A stretch of DNA of 15,467 nt from UBA1858 sp965658595 (GTDB taxonomy: Bacteria > Pseudomonadota > Gammaproteobacteria > UBA4575). The notes under the pieces were generated by a model. That model was not told where the DNA came from and did no database searches. It saw only the letters and a program-made list of their open reading frames with translations. The DNA is taken from assembly GCA_965658595.1 (NCBI GenBank), contig CBFHSW010000059.1, forward strand, positions 1-15,467, read 5' to 3'. The position numbers were made by a program, and so were the translations under genes. Below are positions 7,906 to 15,467 of this stretch, piece by piece (position 1 is the stretch's first letter; the number at the start of each line of letters is the position of its first letter).

Positions 7906-8715
7906 ATGAGCGCCACTGCTGGAGGAGTTGTTACGTCAATTCCTGATACACAAAATAAAGAAGATACACGCCAAATTCCTATCGACAAAGTCGGTATCAA
8001 AGGCATTAAGCACCCTGTGCGTGTTTTAGACCGATCAGGTGGCGAACAACACACCATTGCTGATTTTAATATGTATGTGAATTTGCCACATAATTTTAAA
8101 GGCACACATATGTCACGCTTCGTAGAAATTCTAAATGAATATGAGCGTGAGATTTCTGTAAAGTCCTTCAATGACATTTTAGAAAAAATGGCGGAAAGAT
8201 TAGAAGCTGATTCAGGTCATATCGAAATGACCTTTCCATACTTCGTCAAAAAAGCCGCCCCAGTGACTGGTGTGGAGAGTTTACTCGACTACGAAGTCTG
8301 CTTCCGCGGTGAGATTATCGATAAAGTTGCCAGAACTGATGTAAGAGTCTTAGTGCCTGTGACCAGTTTATGCCCGTGTTCAAAGAGCATCTCCGAATAT
8401 GGAGCACATAATCAACGCTCGCACATTATCATTAATGTGGAGCTAAAAGATTTTCTATGGGTAGAAGAGCTGATAGAGATGACTGAGAAACAAGCTTCTT
8501 GTCAACTATATGGTTTATTGAAACGACCAGATGAAAAATTTGTGACAGAAGAGGCTTACGATAATCCTAAATTCGTAGAAGATTTAGTCAGAGATATTGC
8601 GACTGAATTGAATAATGATGATCGCATATTAGCTTACACAGTCGAGTCTGAGAACTTCGAGTCTATTCATAATCACTCCGCGTACGCTTACATCGAAAAA
8701 GATAAGCGCACCTAA
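7906..8715 (+). CDS. folE2: GTP cyclohydrolase FolE2 (type IB)
   Basis: FolE2 converts GTP to 7,8-dihydroneopterin triphosphate, the first step of folate synthesis. It replaces the zinc enzyme FolE and is not strictly zinc-dependent. The conserved core is [24 protein letters not shown] (150-173, written here as the segment holding Cys156, Cys158 and His168); Cys156 matches the metal-binding or catalytic cysteine of the family. [12 protein letters not shown] at 215-226 supplies the conserved glutamate region, and the N-terminal [17 protein letters not shown] (24-40) is typical. At 269 residues the length is normal. AAAGGA at 7893-7898 lies 7 bp before the ATG. It follows dxs by 48 bp on the same strand with no terminator visible between them, so cotranscription is likely. 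No zinc-uptake-regulator box is recognisable in the short gap. Confidence 0.95.
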   Translation: MSATAGGVVTSIPDTQNKEDTRQIPIDKVGIKGIKHPVRVLDRSGGEQHTIADFNMYVNLPHNFKGTHMSRFVEILNEYEREISVKSFNDILEKMAERLEADSGHIEMTFPYFVKKAAPVTGVESLLDYEVCFRGEIIDKVARTDVRVLVPVTSLCPCSKSISEYGAHNQRSHIIINVELKDFLWVEELIEMTEKQASCQLYGLLKRPDEKFVTEEAYDNPKFVEDLVRDIATELNNDDRILAYTVESENFESIHNHSAYAYIEKDKRT

Positions 8716-8740
8716 TCGATAATACGACTGTCAAGATTAT

Positions 8741-8765
8741 CTCCCTTGATCATTGATCGAGGGAG
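8741..8765. terminator. hairpin between convergent folE2 and bamC
   Basis: CTCCCTTGATC (8741-8751) pairs with GATCGAGGGAG (8755-8765) around an ATT loop, giving an 11-bp stem with one G-T wobble. It lies 26 bp after the folE2 stop and 73 bp beyond the bamC stop, in the only convergent gap of the window. No clear T-run follows on either strand, so it may act as a bidirectional, imperfect terminator or an mRNA 3'-end stabiliser. The pairing is seen; the function is inferred. Confidence 0.55.
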
Positions 8766-8837
8766 TATTCAAATACCTTACCTGCCCATCTTCTCTATCT
8801 AAATTTCAAACCACCCTTAAACTATCTTCAGGCGCTA

Positions 8838-9887
8838 CTATCCAGTGGTTCTGAATACTTCATAGGCACGTACAATTTGATTCAGTAATACACGTGCGGC
8901 TTGAGAGGACAATGGTGTTACATCATCTTCAACTGAATGCGCAGTCAATAGTGTCTGTGCTCCCTGAGAAAGCAGGTGAATTTGATAGTCTCCCGCCTCA
9001 ATCTCGCTGTTTTCTGACATATCTGAGGCTTCTATGCGTACATGATAGATGCCTTTAGTTCGATCTTGATCATAAATTTCGAGTCCAGTTCTATCCAGTG
9101 CAATCCCTGTTCTTCGCCATACACGACTGTATTGATCACCGACATATAATATTGGCATACCATTCAGATCACGCAATTCTATATAGAGTCTTGGGCCTTC
9201 AGCACTGGTCACTGCATTAATGGCTGTATCCCTGGACTCTCCTAAATGCTGCATCAGGCTAACCAACATTTCAGCTTCGGTTTCAGAGTCACTATTGACG
9301 TCTAACCAAACCGCACCCTGTTCAGTAATCGATTGAAGTTGAGTTTTACGTTGACTCACATAAATATTAGAGACTGCGTTAGGCTCACGTTCTATACGAA
9401 CTTTGAATTTACTGCGTGTAGCTGTAAATTCTGTCACATCTGTAAATTCACTGCTGCTGGAATCAATATCTTCGATCCATTCTGTCTCCATCACACCTAT
9501 AGATGGTTTATCTCGATCTAATATGACGTCTTGACTCGCCCAAAAGGATCTTAACAAAGGCCAAACATTGACGGGATCAACTTCTGCTTCTATCCACCTC
9601 AAGTCACCTTCTCTGCGTATTGTCATATCTACAAATTCAGGCACTACTGAGGCATCAAGGGCTTTTCCATAAGTGTCTAAAGCACTCACCCTATCGCTAC
9701 CCGTTTGAGGAATCTTCAAACTATCATTCCATTCAGGCGTAACTAACTCAGGTGGTATATATAGATCACCCTGACTTCCCGCTTGTGCGTAATCATCGCC
9801 TCCATTGAAGCGCTCTACAAAAGCACAAGATGACATGAGAGCGATAGAAATACCCATCAAAAATAATTGGTTTAATTGTGTTTTCAT
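8838..9887 (-). CDS. bamC: outer-membrane assembly lipoprotein BamC (NlpB/DapX)
   Basis: BamC is a lipoprotein of the BAM complex, which inserts beta-barrel proteins into the outer membrane. The 349-residue product begins with a lipoprotein signal: Lys2, a hydrophobic stretch at 8-18, and the lipobox LMSS-Cys21. Ala22 after the cysteine predicts sorting to the outer membrane. Next comes the unstructured segment with DLYIPPELVTPEW (41-53), which in BamC wraps around BamD. Two helix-grip domains follow (about 90-215 and 225-345). Length is close to E. coli BamC (344). It lies 18 bp downstream of dapA, the classical dapA-bamC order that gave the older name dapX. Only a weak SD-like sequence precedes its ATG, so coupling to dapA is likely. 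Sequence identity to E. coli looks modest, as is usual for this fast-evolving lipoprotein. Confidence 0.88.
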   Translation of the reverse strand: MKTQLNQLFLMGISIALMSSCAFVERFNGGDDYAQAGSQGDLYIPPELVTPEWNDSLKIPQTGSDRVSALDTYGKALDASVVPEFVDMTIRREGDLRWIEAEVDPVNVWPLLRSFWASQDVILDRDKPSIGVMETEWIEDIDSSSSEFTDVTEFTATRSKFKVRIEREPNAVSNIYVSQRKTQLQSITEQGAVWLDVNSDSETEAEMLVSLMQHLGESRDTAINAVTSAEGPRLYIELRDLNGMPILYVGDQYSRVWRRTGIALDRTGLEIYDQDRTKGIYHVRIEASDMSENSEIEAGDYQIHLLSQGAQTLLTAHSVEDDVTPLSSQAARVLLNQIVRAYEVFRTTG

Positions 9888-9905
9888 GAATAACTCGTGT
9901 AAATA

Positions 9906-10781
9906 TTAAAGTGACCCAGCCTTCGATAATGCCGCTCTTAAAGTAGCATGGAATTGCTCATCAAGTGTGGTCAATGGCAATCGTATACCTGATGGTATTA
10001 ATCCCATTTCGTGCAGTGCCCATTTTGTCGGTATTGGGTTGGATTCTATAAATAAGTCTCTATGTAAATCCTCTAATTGTGCATTTAGCGATTGCGCTTT
10101 TTCACGATCACCCGCTAATGCCGCAGCACACATTTTATGCATTAAGCGTGGTGCAACATTCGCAGTGACGGAAATCACTCCGTGACCGCCCGCTAAAATT
10201 GACTCCATGGCTTGTCCATCTTCACCACTTACGACCATAAACTCCGGTCCACATGCTTTTTGTATTTCCACCGCTCGTGTCATATCGCCAGAAGCTTCTT
10301 TGACTCCGACGATATTTTTAAGCTCTGCGAGTCTAGCTACAGTGGCGGGCAACATATCACAGGCTGTTCTGCTCGGAACATTATAGAGAATTTGTGGGAT
10401 ATCGACTTCTTCAGCTATCTTCTTGTAATGCTGATAAAGCCCTTCTTGAGTCGGCTTATTGTAATAAGGCGTGACCAACAGACAAGCATCAACACCCGCT
10501 TCTGCAGCGCACCGCGTCAAAGAGATCGCTTCCCATGTTGAATTCGCACCGGTTCCACCTATCACAGGCACGCGACCATTAACTCTGTCAACCACACGTT
10601 TTATGACCTGACAATGCTCCTCATGATCCAACGTCGCAGATTCACCTGTAGTACCTGCTGGAATAATCACGTCGGTTTGATTCTGCAAATGAAAATCTAC
10701 TAATTTGTCCAACGCATTGAAATCAACCGAACCGTCTTCCTGCATAGGTGTGGCGATGGCAACCATACTGCCTTTAAACAT
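9906..10781 (-). CDS. dapA: 4-hydroxy-tetrahydrodipicolinate synthase
   Basis: DapA condenses pyruvate with aspartate semialdehyde, the committed step to diaminopimelate (peptidoglycan) and lysine. It is a TIM-barrel enzyme of 291 residues. Its active-site residues fall at the same numbers as in E. coli: Thr44 and Thr45 in GTTGES, Tyr107 in YYNKPTQEG, Tyr133 in YNVPSRT, Arg138, and the Schiff-base Lys161 in VGVKEASGD. GGHGVISVTANV near 198-209 is also typical. The Shine-Dalgarno GGAG (plus-strand 10788-10791) lies 6 bp before the ATG. The gene sits 54 bp downstream of the AI-2E family gene and 18 bp upstream of bamC, in one leftward unit. The short 54-bp gap shows no terminator. Confidence 0.97.
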   Translation of the reverse strand: MFKGSMVAIATPMQEDGSVDFNALDKLVDFHLQNQTDVIIPAGTTGESATLDHEEHCQVIKRVVDRVNGRVPVIGGTGANSTWEAISLTRCAAEAGVDACLLVTPYYNKPTQEGLYQHYKKIAEEVDIPQILYNVPSRTACDMLPATVARLAELKNIVGVKEASGDMTRAVEIQKACGPEFMVVSGEDGQAMESILAGGHGVISVTANVAPRLMHKMCAAALAGDREKAQSLNAQLEDLHRDLFIESNPIPTKWALHEMGLIPSGIRLPLTTLDEQFHATLRAALSKAGSL

Positions 10782-10835
10782 TCATTTCTCCGTGGTCTGA
10801 AATACTCGACGAATAGTAATTGTGCATACCTACCA

Positions 10836-11915
10836 TTACAAGTTCGTCGTGTCTGATTCTGGGCCCGAATTCGCTTCTGGCCATAGATTTATCACTGCAT
10901 TAATTAAGGTTGCTAATGGAATAGCAAAAAATACGCCCCAAAGCCCCCATAATCCCCCAAAAAACAATACCGCCACAATAATCGCAACAGGATGCAAGTT
11001 CACTATCTCTGAGAATAATAGTGGCACCAACACATTCCCATCTACGGCTTGTATGACTGTATAGGCAACCATCACATACAAAAATTCACTCGAAAGACCC
11101 CACTGAGCATAAGCGACAAACATCACTGGCAAGGTCACCACCGCAGCTCCCGCATATGGAATAATGACGGAAAAGCCCACCATTACCGCCAGTAAAATAG
11201 CGTAATTCAAACTCAGGGTAGCGAAAGCGATGTACGTCACAACACTAATAATAAGGACTTCTAAAAACTTGCCGCGCACATAACTAGCAATTTTTTGATT
11301 GACCTCAAACCAAACCTCGTTAGTGAGATCGCGTTCCTCAGGAAGAAAATGTGCAATCCAGTTCAATATCTTAGTTTTATCTTTCAGCAAAAAGAAGACC
11401 AATAGAGGCACGATTACTGAATAGACTAAAATAGTAATTAGTCCGACAACAGACGCAATCGGCTTAGATATTAAAGACTGCCCAAAGCTTAATACCTCAT
11501 TACGAATGAAAGCGGATATCTCACTGACTTGCTCGCTACTGACCAAGCTTGGAAATAATTCTGGTAAACGCATTAGTAATAACTGCCCTTGGTTCACCAT
11601 AGCAGGTAGCTCAATAAAAAACTGTGTGAATTGTTTAGATAACAATGGCACTAATACAAACAATAATATGACTGCCAAAGTAAGAAATGAAACAAAAACA
11701 AAACTCAGCGCCATAAGTCTAGGTGTATGTGTTTTTTCCAACATATCCACGGCCCCGTCTAAAAGATAGGCAATCACAATACTAGCAAATAGAGGCGCAA
11801 GAATTTTCCCAGAAAACGTCACTACCAACAGTCCACTCAGGATGAACAAGACTAATGTGACCACCTGTGGATTGGAAAAGTGACTTAAATACCAGTTTTT
11901 TATGAATTTCAGCAT
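10836..11915 (-). CDS. perM: AI-2E family (PerM/YhhT/TqsA-type) membrane transporter
   Basis: This polytopic inner-membrane protein of 359 residues belongs to the AI-2E transporter family (PF01594). Members include TqsA and PerM in E. coli, and some relatives act as sodium/proton or other exporters; the substrate here cannot be told. Helices lie at about 17-35, 37-53, 67-93, 151-177, 216-236, 238-268, 276-290, and a final pair at 305-345. Family motifs are FFLLKDK (174-180), YVRGKFLEVL (212-221), IPYAGAAVV (252-260), VDGNVLVP (291-298) and LHPVAIIVAVLFFGGLWG (307-324). A soluble loop at about 94-150 is normal for the family. The start ATG at 11915 has no clear Shine-Dalgarno. A perM gene also lies in the broader dapA neighbourhood of E. 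coli, which supports the symbol, but the symbol is a best match rather than proof of orthology. Confidence 0.85.
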   Translation of the reverse strand: MLKFIKNWYLSHFSNPQVVTLVLFILSGLLVVTFSGKILAPLFASIVIAYLLDGAVDMLEKTHTPRLMALSFVFVSFLTLAVILLFVLVPLLSKQFTQFFIELPAMVNQGQLLLMRLPELFPSLVSSEQVSEISAFIRNEVLSFGQSLISKPIASVVGLITILVYSVIVPLLVFFLLKDKTKILNWIAHFLPEERDLTNEVWFEVNQKIASYVRGKFLEVLIISVVTYIAFATLSLNYAILLAVMVGFSVIIPYAGAAVVTLPVMFVAYAQWGLSSEFLYVMVAYTVIQAVDGNVLVPLLFSEIVNLHPVAIIVAVLFFGGLWGLWGVFFAIPLATLINAVINLWPEANSGPESDTTNL

Positions 11916-11975
11916 AGGATTGAATCGTTCATAGGATTCCCGTAATGGATTCTTTAAAATGGGCTGATTGTTCTT

Positions 11976-11996
11976 ATGAGATTATAACACTCTCAT
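11976..11996 (-). promoter_or_regulatory. extended -10 promoter for the perM-dapA-bamC unit, inside an inverted repeat
   Basis: On the minus strand TGTTATAAT reads from 11989 to 11981, a perfect extended -10 (TG-n-TATAAT), about 66 bp before the perM ATG. A -35-like TTGCAA lies upstream but 20 bp away, so the extended motif probably carries most of the recognition. The arms ATGAGA (11976-11981) and TCTCAT (11991-11996) form a 6-bp inverted repeat that brackets and slightly overlaps the -10. Promoter call is good; an operator role for the repeat is inference. Confidence 0.55.
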
Positions 11997-12096
11997 TTAG
12001 GTGTTTTTGCAAATAAGTGTGTTTATGTCCATAAAGCGATTTTATATGAGTGCATAGTCGGTTTATGCTTGCTTCATCGCCCAATCTAAGATTAAC

Positions 12097-12126
12097 TTGC
12101 GCCAAATATGGGTGCACTCTTATAAC
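12097..12126 (+). promoter_or_regulatory. candidate promoter for proS
   Basis: TTGCGC (12097-12102) and TATAAC (12121-12126) are spaced by 18 bp and end 41 bp before the proS ATG. The -10 matches the consensus at five of six bases and the -35 only at TTG. It lies in the 252-bp divergent gap that also holds the perM promoter. I see no T-box; T-boxes are not expected in this group. Confidence 0.35.
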
Positions 12127-12167
12127 GCAAACCATCAATATAGAAAAAACATTTATCAAAGGCTTAC

Positions 12168-13865
12168 ATGCGAGTATCAAAATTCCCCCTTTCAACACTT
12201 AAAGAAGTGCCTGCAGATGCTGAGATAGTCAGCCATCAATTAATGTTGCGTGCCGGCATGATACGTAAATTAGCGTCAGGACTTTATAGTTGGTTGCCCT
12301 TGGGCCTGCGTATCCTCAGAAAAGCAGAACATGTAGTCAGAGATGAAATGAATAAAGCAGGCGCACTGGAATGTCTTATGCCTGCAGTGCAACCTGCGGA
12401 ACTATGGCAAGAATCCACTCGCTGGGAACAGTACGGACCAGAACTGCTTCGTTTTCATGATCGTCATCAACGCGAGTTCTGTTTTGGACCTACCCACGAA
12501 GAAGTGATCACTGATTTAGTACGCAAAGAAATACGCTCATACAAACAATTGCCCATCAATCTGTATCAAATTCAAACTAAGTTCCGCGACGAAATTCGTC
12601 CCCGTTTCGGTGTTATGCGTGCACGTGAATTCATCATGAAAGATGCATATTCATTCCATCTCAATCAAGACTGCCTGGAACAGACCTACCAAACCATGTA
12701 TGCCACCTATACTGAAATATTCACACGCCTAGGCTTGGAATTTCGTGCAGTACAGGCAGACTCAGGCTCTATTGGTGGAAATAGCTCACATGAATTCCAT
12801 GTGTTAGCAGAATCAGGTGAAGATGCCATTGCGTTTTCAGACGCTAGTGATTACGCCGCTAACATTGAATTAGCGCCTGCCCCTATACCTGAGCCAGTTC
12901 AGTCTAAAGAGACGCTTACCATGGAACAGGTTTCCACTCCGAATCAAAAGAGTATTGATGATGTATCAAAAGCTCTCAATGCTGACCCCGTTAACTGTAT
13001 TAAAACGCTAGTGGTGAAAGCTGAAGATGGTGGCGTCATGGTATTAGCACTCAGAGGTGACCATGATTTAAACCCCATAAAGGCGGAAAAGATTGAGGGA
13101 GTACTATCACCTTTAACTATGGCTAGTGATGATGAGATCAAAACTCATCTTAACAGTGTACCTGGCTACATCGGTCCATTAGGATTACAAGATAGATTAG
13201 TCGTCGATTATTCTGCAGCACAGGCTATTAACTTTATTTGTGGTGCTAACCAGGTTGATAGTCATTTCATCAATGCTAACTGGGAGGATATCAGCACACT
13301 CAAGCAAGCAGATCTGAGGAATATACAAGAAGGTGATGTAAGTCCTGATGGCAATGGCCATATACAGATTAAACGTGGAATAGAGGTAGGTCATATATTC
13401 CAGCTCGGTAACAAGTATAGTCAAGCGCTTGGAGCGTCAGTCCTCGATCAAAGCGGTAAGGATAGTATCATCACCATGGGTTGCTACGGCATTGGCGTCT
13501 CACGTGTCATCGCTGCAGCAATCGAACAAAATAATGATGACAAAGGCATTATTTGGCCCGCCAGCCTCGCACCTTTTCAATTATCACTATGTCCTGTGAA
13601 CATGCATAAATCACCCACCACTCTAGAATTTTGTGAAAAGCTATACCAACAACTGATCGAGCAAGGCTATGAAGTTCTATTCGATGATCGTAATGTGCGA
13701 CCAGGACAAATGTTTGCAGACCATGAGTTGATCGGCATTCCATTTCGAGTGGTTGTGAGTGAACGAGGCCTAAAAAATTCAAAGATAGAGGTCAAATCAC
13801 GTTGTGATAAAGACAGTCAAGATATCCCCATCGATCAGCTACTAGACTACCTACAGAATCACTAG
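12168..13865 (+). CDS. proS: proline--tRNA ligase, bacterial type with editing domain
   Basis: ProRS charges tRNA-Pro and hydrolyses mischarged alanyl-tRNA-Pro. It is a class II synthetase of 565 residues. The N-terminal part has the motif-1 region (about 26-75), THEE at 109-112, and motif 2 [17 protein letters not shown] (139-155) followed by MKDAYSFH (157-164). The insertion or editing domain spans about 224-407, with Lys279 in [15 protein letters not shown] (296-302) and YIGPLG (334-339). Motif 3 is [18 protein letters not shown] (437-454). The C-terminal anticodon-binding domain includes [20 protein letters not shown] (506-525). This is the full-length prokaryotic form, close in length to E. 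coli (572). AAAGG just before GCTTACATG supplies a Shine-Dalgarno. It appears monocistronic, with a hairpin after it and a new leader beyond. Confidence 0.97.
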   Translation: MRVSKFPLSTLKEVPADAEIVSHQLMLRAGMIRKLASGLYSWLPLGLRILRKAEHVVRDEMNKAGALECLMPAVQPAELWQESTRWEQYGPELLRFHDRHQREFCFGPTHEEVITDLVRKEIRSYKQLPINLYQIQTKFRDEIRPRFGVMRAREFIMKDAYSFHLNQDCLEQTYQTMYATYTEIFTRLGLEFRAVQADSGSIGGNSSHEFHVLAESGEDAIAFSDASDYAANIELAPAPIPEPVQSKETLTMEQVSTPNQKSIDDVSKALNADPVNCIKTLVVKAEDGGVMVLALRGDHDLNPIKAEKIEGVLSPLTMASDDEIKTHLNSVPGYIGPLGLQDRLVVDYSAAQAINFICGANQVDSHFINANWEDISTLKQADLRNIQEGDVSPDGNGHIQIKRGIEVGHIFQLGNKYSQALGASVLDQSGKDSIITMGCYGIGVSRVIAAAIEQNNDDKGIIWPASLAPFQLSLCPVNMHKSPTTLEFCEKLYQQLIEQGYEVLFDDRNVRPGQMFADHELIGIPFRVVVSERGLKNSKIEVKSRCDKDSQDIPIDQLLDYLQNH

Positions 13866-13895
13866 AGATAATCAGCCTCTCAGCGGTTTTCGATG

Positions 13896-13928
13896 GGCCA
13901 AAGTATAGAACTTTGAGTCTAGCCTTTT
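13896..13928 (+). terminator. probable terminator after proS
   Basis: CAAAGT (13899-13904) pairs with ACTTTG (13910-13915) around a 5-nt loop. An outer GGC (13896-13898) can pair with GCC (13922-13924) across a 6-nt bulge, and TTTT follows at 13925-13928. The stem is AT-rich and the T-run short, so it would be a moderate terminator. It lies 30 bp after the proS stop. Confidence 0.4.
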
Positions 13929-14120
13929 CATCACACCTTCATAATACTCTAATATACTAATATATAAGCAATTTTATATTGGCTTTCTATTTATTTTAAG
14001 CATACACTTCGGTTATGGCATTTTGTGCTTTCAGTACAGAATGTTGTTTAACAGTGACTTCAAAATCACAAAATAAAAATAAATAAGTTCAAACAATCAT
14101 TTCATTATCAGGAGTAAGAT
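13929..14120 (+). promoter_or_regulatory. AT-rich promoter and leader of the substrate-binding protein gene
   Basis: This stretch is very AT-rich and holds no gene. The best promoter match is ATCACA (13930-13935), 17 bp, TATACT (13953-13958), which would give a leader of about 155 nt. Other TATA-like elements lie at 13959-13980, including the inverted repeat ATATAA (13962-13967) with TTATAT (13974-13979). A short stem GTGA/TCAC lies at about 14054-14069. The leader ends in the strong Shine-Dalgarno AGGAG (14110-14114), 6 bp before the ATG. I could not match the leader to a known riboswitch. Confidence 0.4.
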
Positions 14121-15464
14121 ATGAAGACGAGAGTAATGGTACTGGCAAGTGCACTAGTTGCAATGCTAGGAATGAGCAGCATTGTTAGTGCAGAAGAGAC
14201 AATGTATGTTCCAATTCCAAGTTACCGAGTAGGCCCATATGCAGCGGGCGGCACAGGTTACTTTGGGGGCATTCTAGATTACTACAACCTACTCAATTCG
14301 CGTGGCGGTATTGGTGGTGTTCAACTAATCTGGTCAGAGTGTGAAACTGAGTACTCAGTAGAGCGTGGTGTAGAGTGTTACAAGCGTTTGAAAGACCGTG
14401 AAGGCGGAGCAGTATTCTTTGATCCACTTTCAGTTGGTATTTCAACAGCATTGATCGAGACAGGTCGTGCGGACAAGATGCCAATCATCGCAGTCAACCA
14501 TGGTAAGACAGCCGGCCAACGTGGCGACATCTTCCCATACTACTTCATGCCTGGAATCAACACATACGATGAGCACTCAATTATGGTGCATTACATCGGT
14601 GGATTAGAAGGCGGCATGGAAAACCTACAGGGCAAGAAGATTGCTATGTTATTCCACGGATCACCATACGGTCGTGAAGCCATTGCTTTCATGGACAGCA
14701 TGTGTGAGAAGCACGGATGTACACACGAAGCGATCGAAGTTCCTCACCCAGGTAACGAGCAGCAGTCACAGTGGTTAAAGATTCGTAAAATGAAGCCAGA
14801 TTACGTTTTATTACGTGGTTGGGGTGTTATGAATCCAGTTGCTATGCAGACAGCGAAGCGTATGGGTTTCCCTGTAAGTCGTTTGATCGGAAACATCTGG
14901 TCTAACTCAGACGAAGACGTAATTCCAGCAGGTGGCGCAGCAGACGGCTACCAAGCGATTACAACTCACCCAGCCGGCACAGACTTCAAAGTGGTACAAG
15001 ATATCATTTCTGACGTATATGGCGCAGGTAAAGGCGATCTTCAAGATAAGTCACGTTTAGGCTCAGTATACTGGAACCTAGGTGTATTAGCGGGTGTTGT
15101 TCACACAGAAGCACTACGTATTGCACAAGAGCGTTTTGGTAACCGTGCGTTGACAAGTTCTGAGACACGTTGGGGCTTTGAGAACCTTGTGTTAACAGCA
15201 GAGCGAATTGAAGAGTTAGGCGCAACGGGTCTAGTACCAGAGTTGAACCTAAACTGCATGGACCACGTAGGCGGTCACTTAGCTAAGTTCCAGCAATGGG
15301 ATGCAAGTGCGCGTCAGTGGAACATCGTATCTGACTGGATTGAAGGTGATGTTGCATTATCACAGTCAATCATCGATGCAGGCGCAGAGAAGTATGCAGC
15401 GGACAACGGCATTGAGCCACGTCCTTGCAGCGCTGACAGCAACGACGACGACTTCGATCTTTAA
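14121..15464 (+). CDS. Liv-type ABC transporter periplasmic substrate-binding protein
   Basis: This is an exported solute-binding protein of 447 residues in the branched-chain amino acid type (Peripla_BP_6) family. A Sec signal peptide covers residues 1-24 (Lys2 and Arg4, hydrophobic 5-20, cleavage after VSA before Glu25). No lipobox is present, so it is a free periplasmic protein. Conserved stretches are SYRVGPYAAGG (34-44), the first-lobe strand with Cys74 and Cys86, a GKKIAMLFHGSPYGREA (171-187) hinge region, HPGNEQQSQWLKIRKMKPDY (209-228) and LRGWGVMNP (231-239). Six cysteines (74, 86, 195, 200, 379, 436) allow three disulfides. From memory, close relatives sit beside LivHMGF-type transporter genes and often an AMP-binding ligase, and their substrate is not necessarily an amino acid. 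The partners would lie past the right edge. Codon use is strongly biased compared with its neighbours, suggesting very high expression. Confidence 0.9.
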   Translation: MKTRVMVLASALVAMLGMSSIVSAEETMYVPIPSYRVGPYAAGGTGYFGGILDYYNLLNSRGGIGGVQLIWSECETEYSVERGVECYKRLKDREGGAVFFDPLSVGISTALIETGRADKMPIIAVNHGKTAGQRGDIFPYYFMPGINTYDEHSIMVHYIGGLEGGMENLQGKKIAMLFHGSPYGREAIAFMDSMCEKHGCTHEAIEVPHPGNEQQSQWLKIRKMKPDYVLLRGWGVMNPVAMQTAKRMGFPVSRLIGNIWSNSDEDVIPAGGAADGYQAITTHPAGTDFKVVQDIISDVYGAGKGDLQDKSRLGSVYWNLGVLAGVVHTEALRIAQERFGNRALTSSETRWGFENLVLTAERIEELGATGLVPELNLNCMDHVGGHLAKFQQWDASARQWNIVSDWIEGDVALSQSIIDAGAEKYAADNGIEPRPCSADSNDDDFDL

Positions 15465-15467
15465 GAT

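Noticed and set aside
11974..12198. 74-codon minus-strand open frame across the divergent gap and into proS
   Set aside because: It runs antisense into the start of proS, overlaps both likely promoters and shows no recognisable domain.
14011..14030. TGGCATTTTGTGCTT, looking like a sigma-54 promoter before the substrate-binding protein
   Set aside because: GG and GC are separated by 8 bases rather than the required 10.
14052..14071. GTGA...TCAC resembling a CRP site
   Set aside because: The spacer is 8 bases, while CRP needs 6 between the half-sites, so the match is not valid.
14015..14086. 23-codon open frame with ATG in the leader of the substrate-binding protein, containing three cysteines
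   Set aside because: No Shine-Dalgarno precedes it, the sequence is AT-rich and simple, and such short frames arise by chance.

Overview
The window looks like the chromosome of a gammaproteobacterium of moderate-to-low GC. The evidence is gene content and order. An xseB-ispA-dxs operon, a dapA-bamC pair and a ypjD-corB pair are all arrangements I know from Gammaproteobacteria, and BamC is largely restricted to that group and its relatives. The genus cannot be fixed from the sequence; a free-living, possibly marine or chemolithotrophic lineage is only a guess. I see no insertion sequence, integrase, phage gene, CRISPR array, tRNA or rRNA. Almost all of the window is conserved housekeeping DNA, and I found no convincing undescribed multi-gene system.

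Layout. Positions 1-144 are an open frame that may be the tail of an upstream gene (uncertain). A rightward group follows: ypjD (152-967), a corB/yfjD-type CBS-domain membrane protein (1049-2323, TTG start beside a perfect hairpin), radA (2394-3758) and fdhD (3748-4590, overlapping radA by 11 bp). A 175-bp gap carrying a palindrome and short repeats precedes the isoprenoid operon xseB (4766-5050, GTG start with a strong Shine-Dalgarno), ispA (5001-5930, overlapping) and dxs (5947-7857). folE2 (7906-8715) follows in the same direction. A hairpin at 8741-8765 separates folE2 from a convergent leftward group that reads, in transcription order, AI-2E/PerM family permease (11915-10836), dapA (10781-9906) and bamC (9887-8838). 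A 252-bp divergent promoter region leads rightward into proS (12168-13865). After a probable terminator and a 255-bp AT-rich leader comes a Liv-type ABC transporter substrate-binding protein (14121-15464), whose transporter partners presumably lie beyond the right edge.

How the genes work together. Dxs makes DXP, the entry metabolite of the MEP pathway, and IspA condenses the resulting C5 units to farnesyl diphosphate for quinones and undecaprenyl carriers. FolE2 opens folate synthesis by a route that does not need zinc. DapA commits aspartate semialdehyde to lysine and diaminopimelate, and BamC belongs to the outer-membrane protein assembly machine, so the leftward operon serves the cell envelope. 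RadA and XseB act in DNA repair. FdhD matures a formate dehydrogenase that is not encoded here.

The items most worth a second look are small-scale: the hairpin and alternative pairing at the TTG start of corB, the repeats upstream of xseB, the unusual cysteine arrangement of FdhD, the perfect extended -10 inside an inverted repeat upstream of perM, and the strongly biased codon use of the substrate-binding protein.
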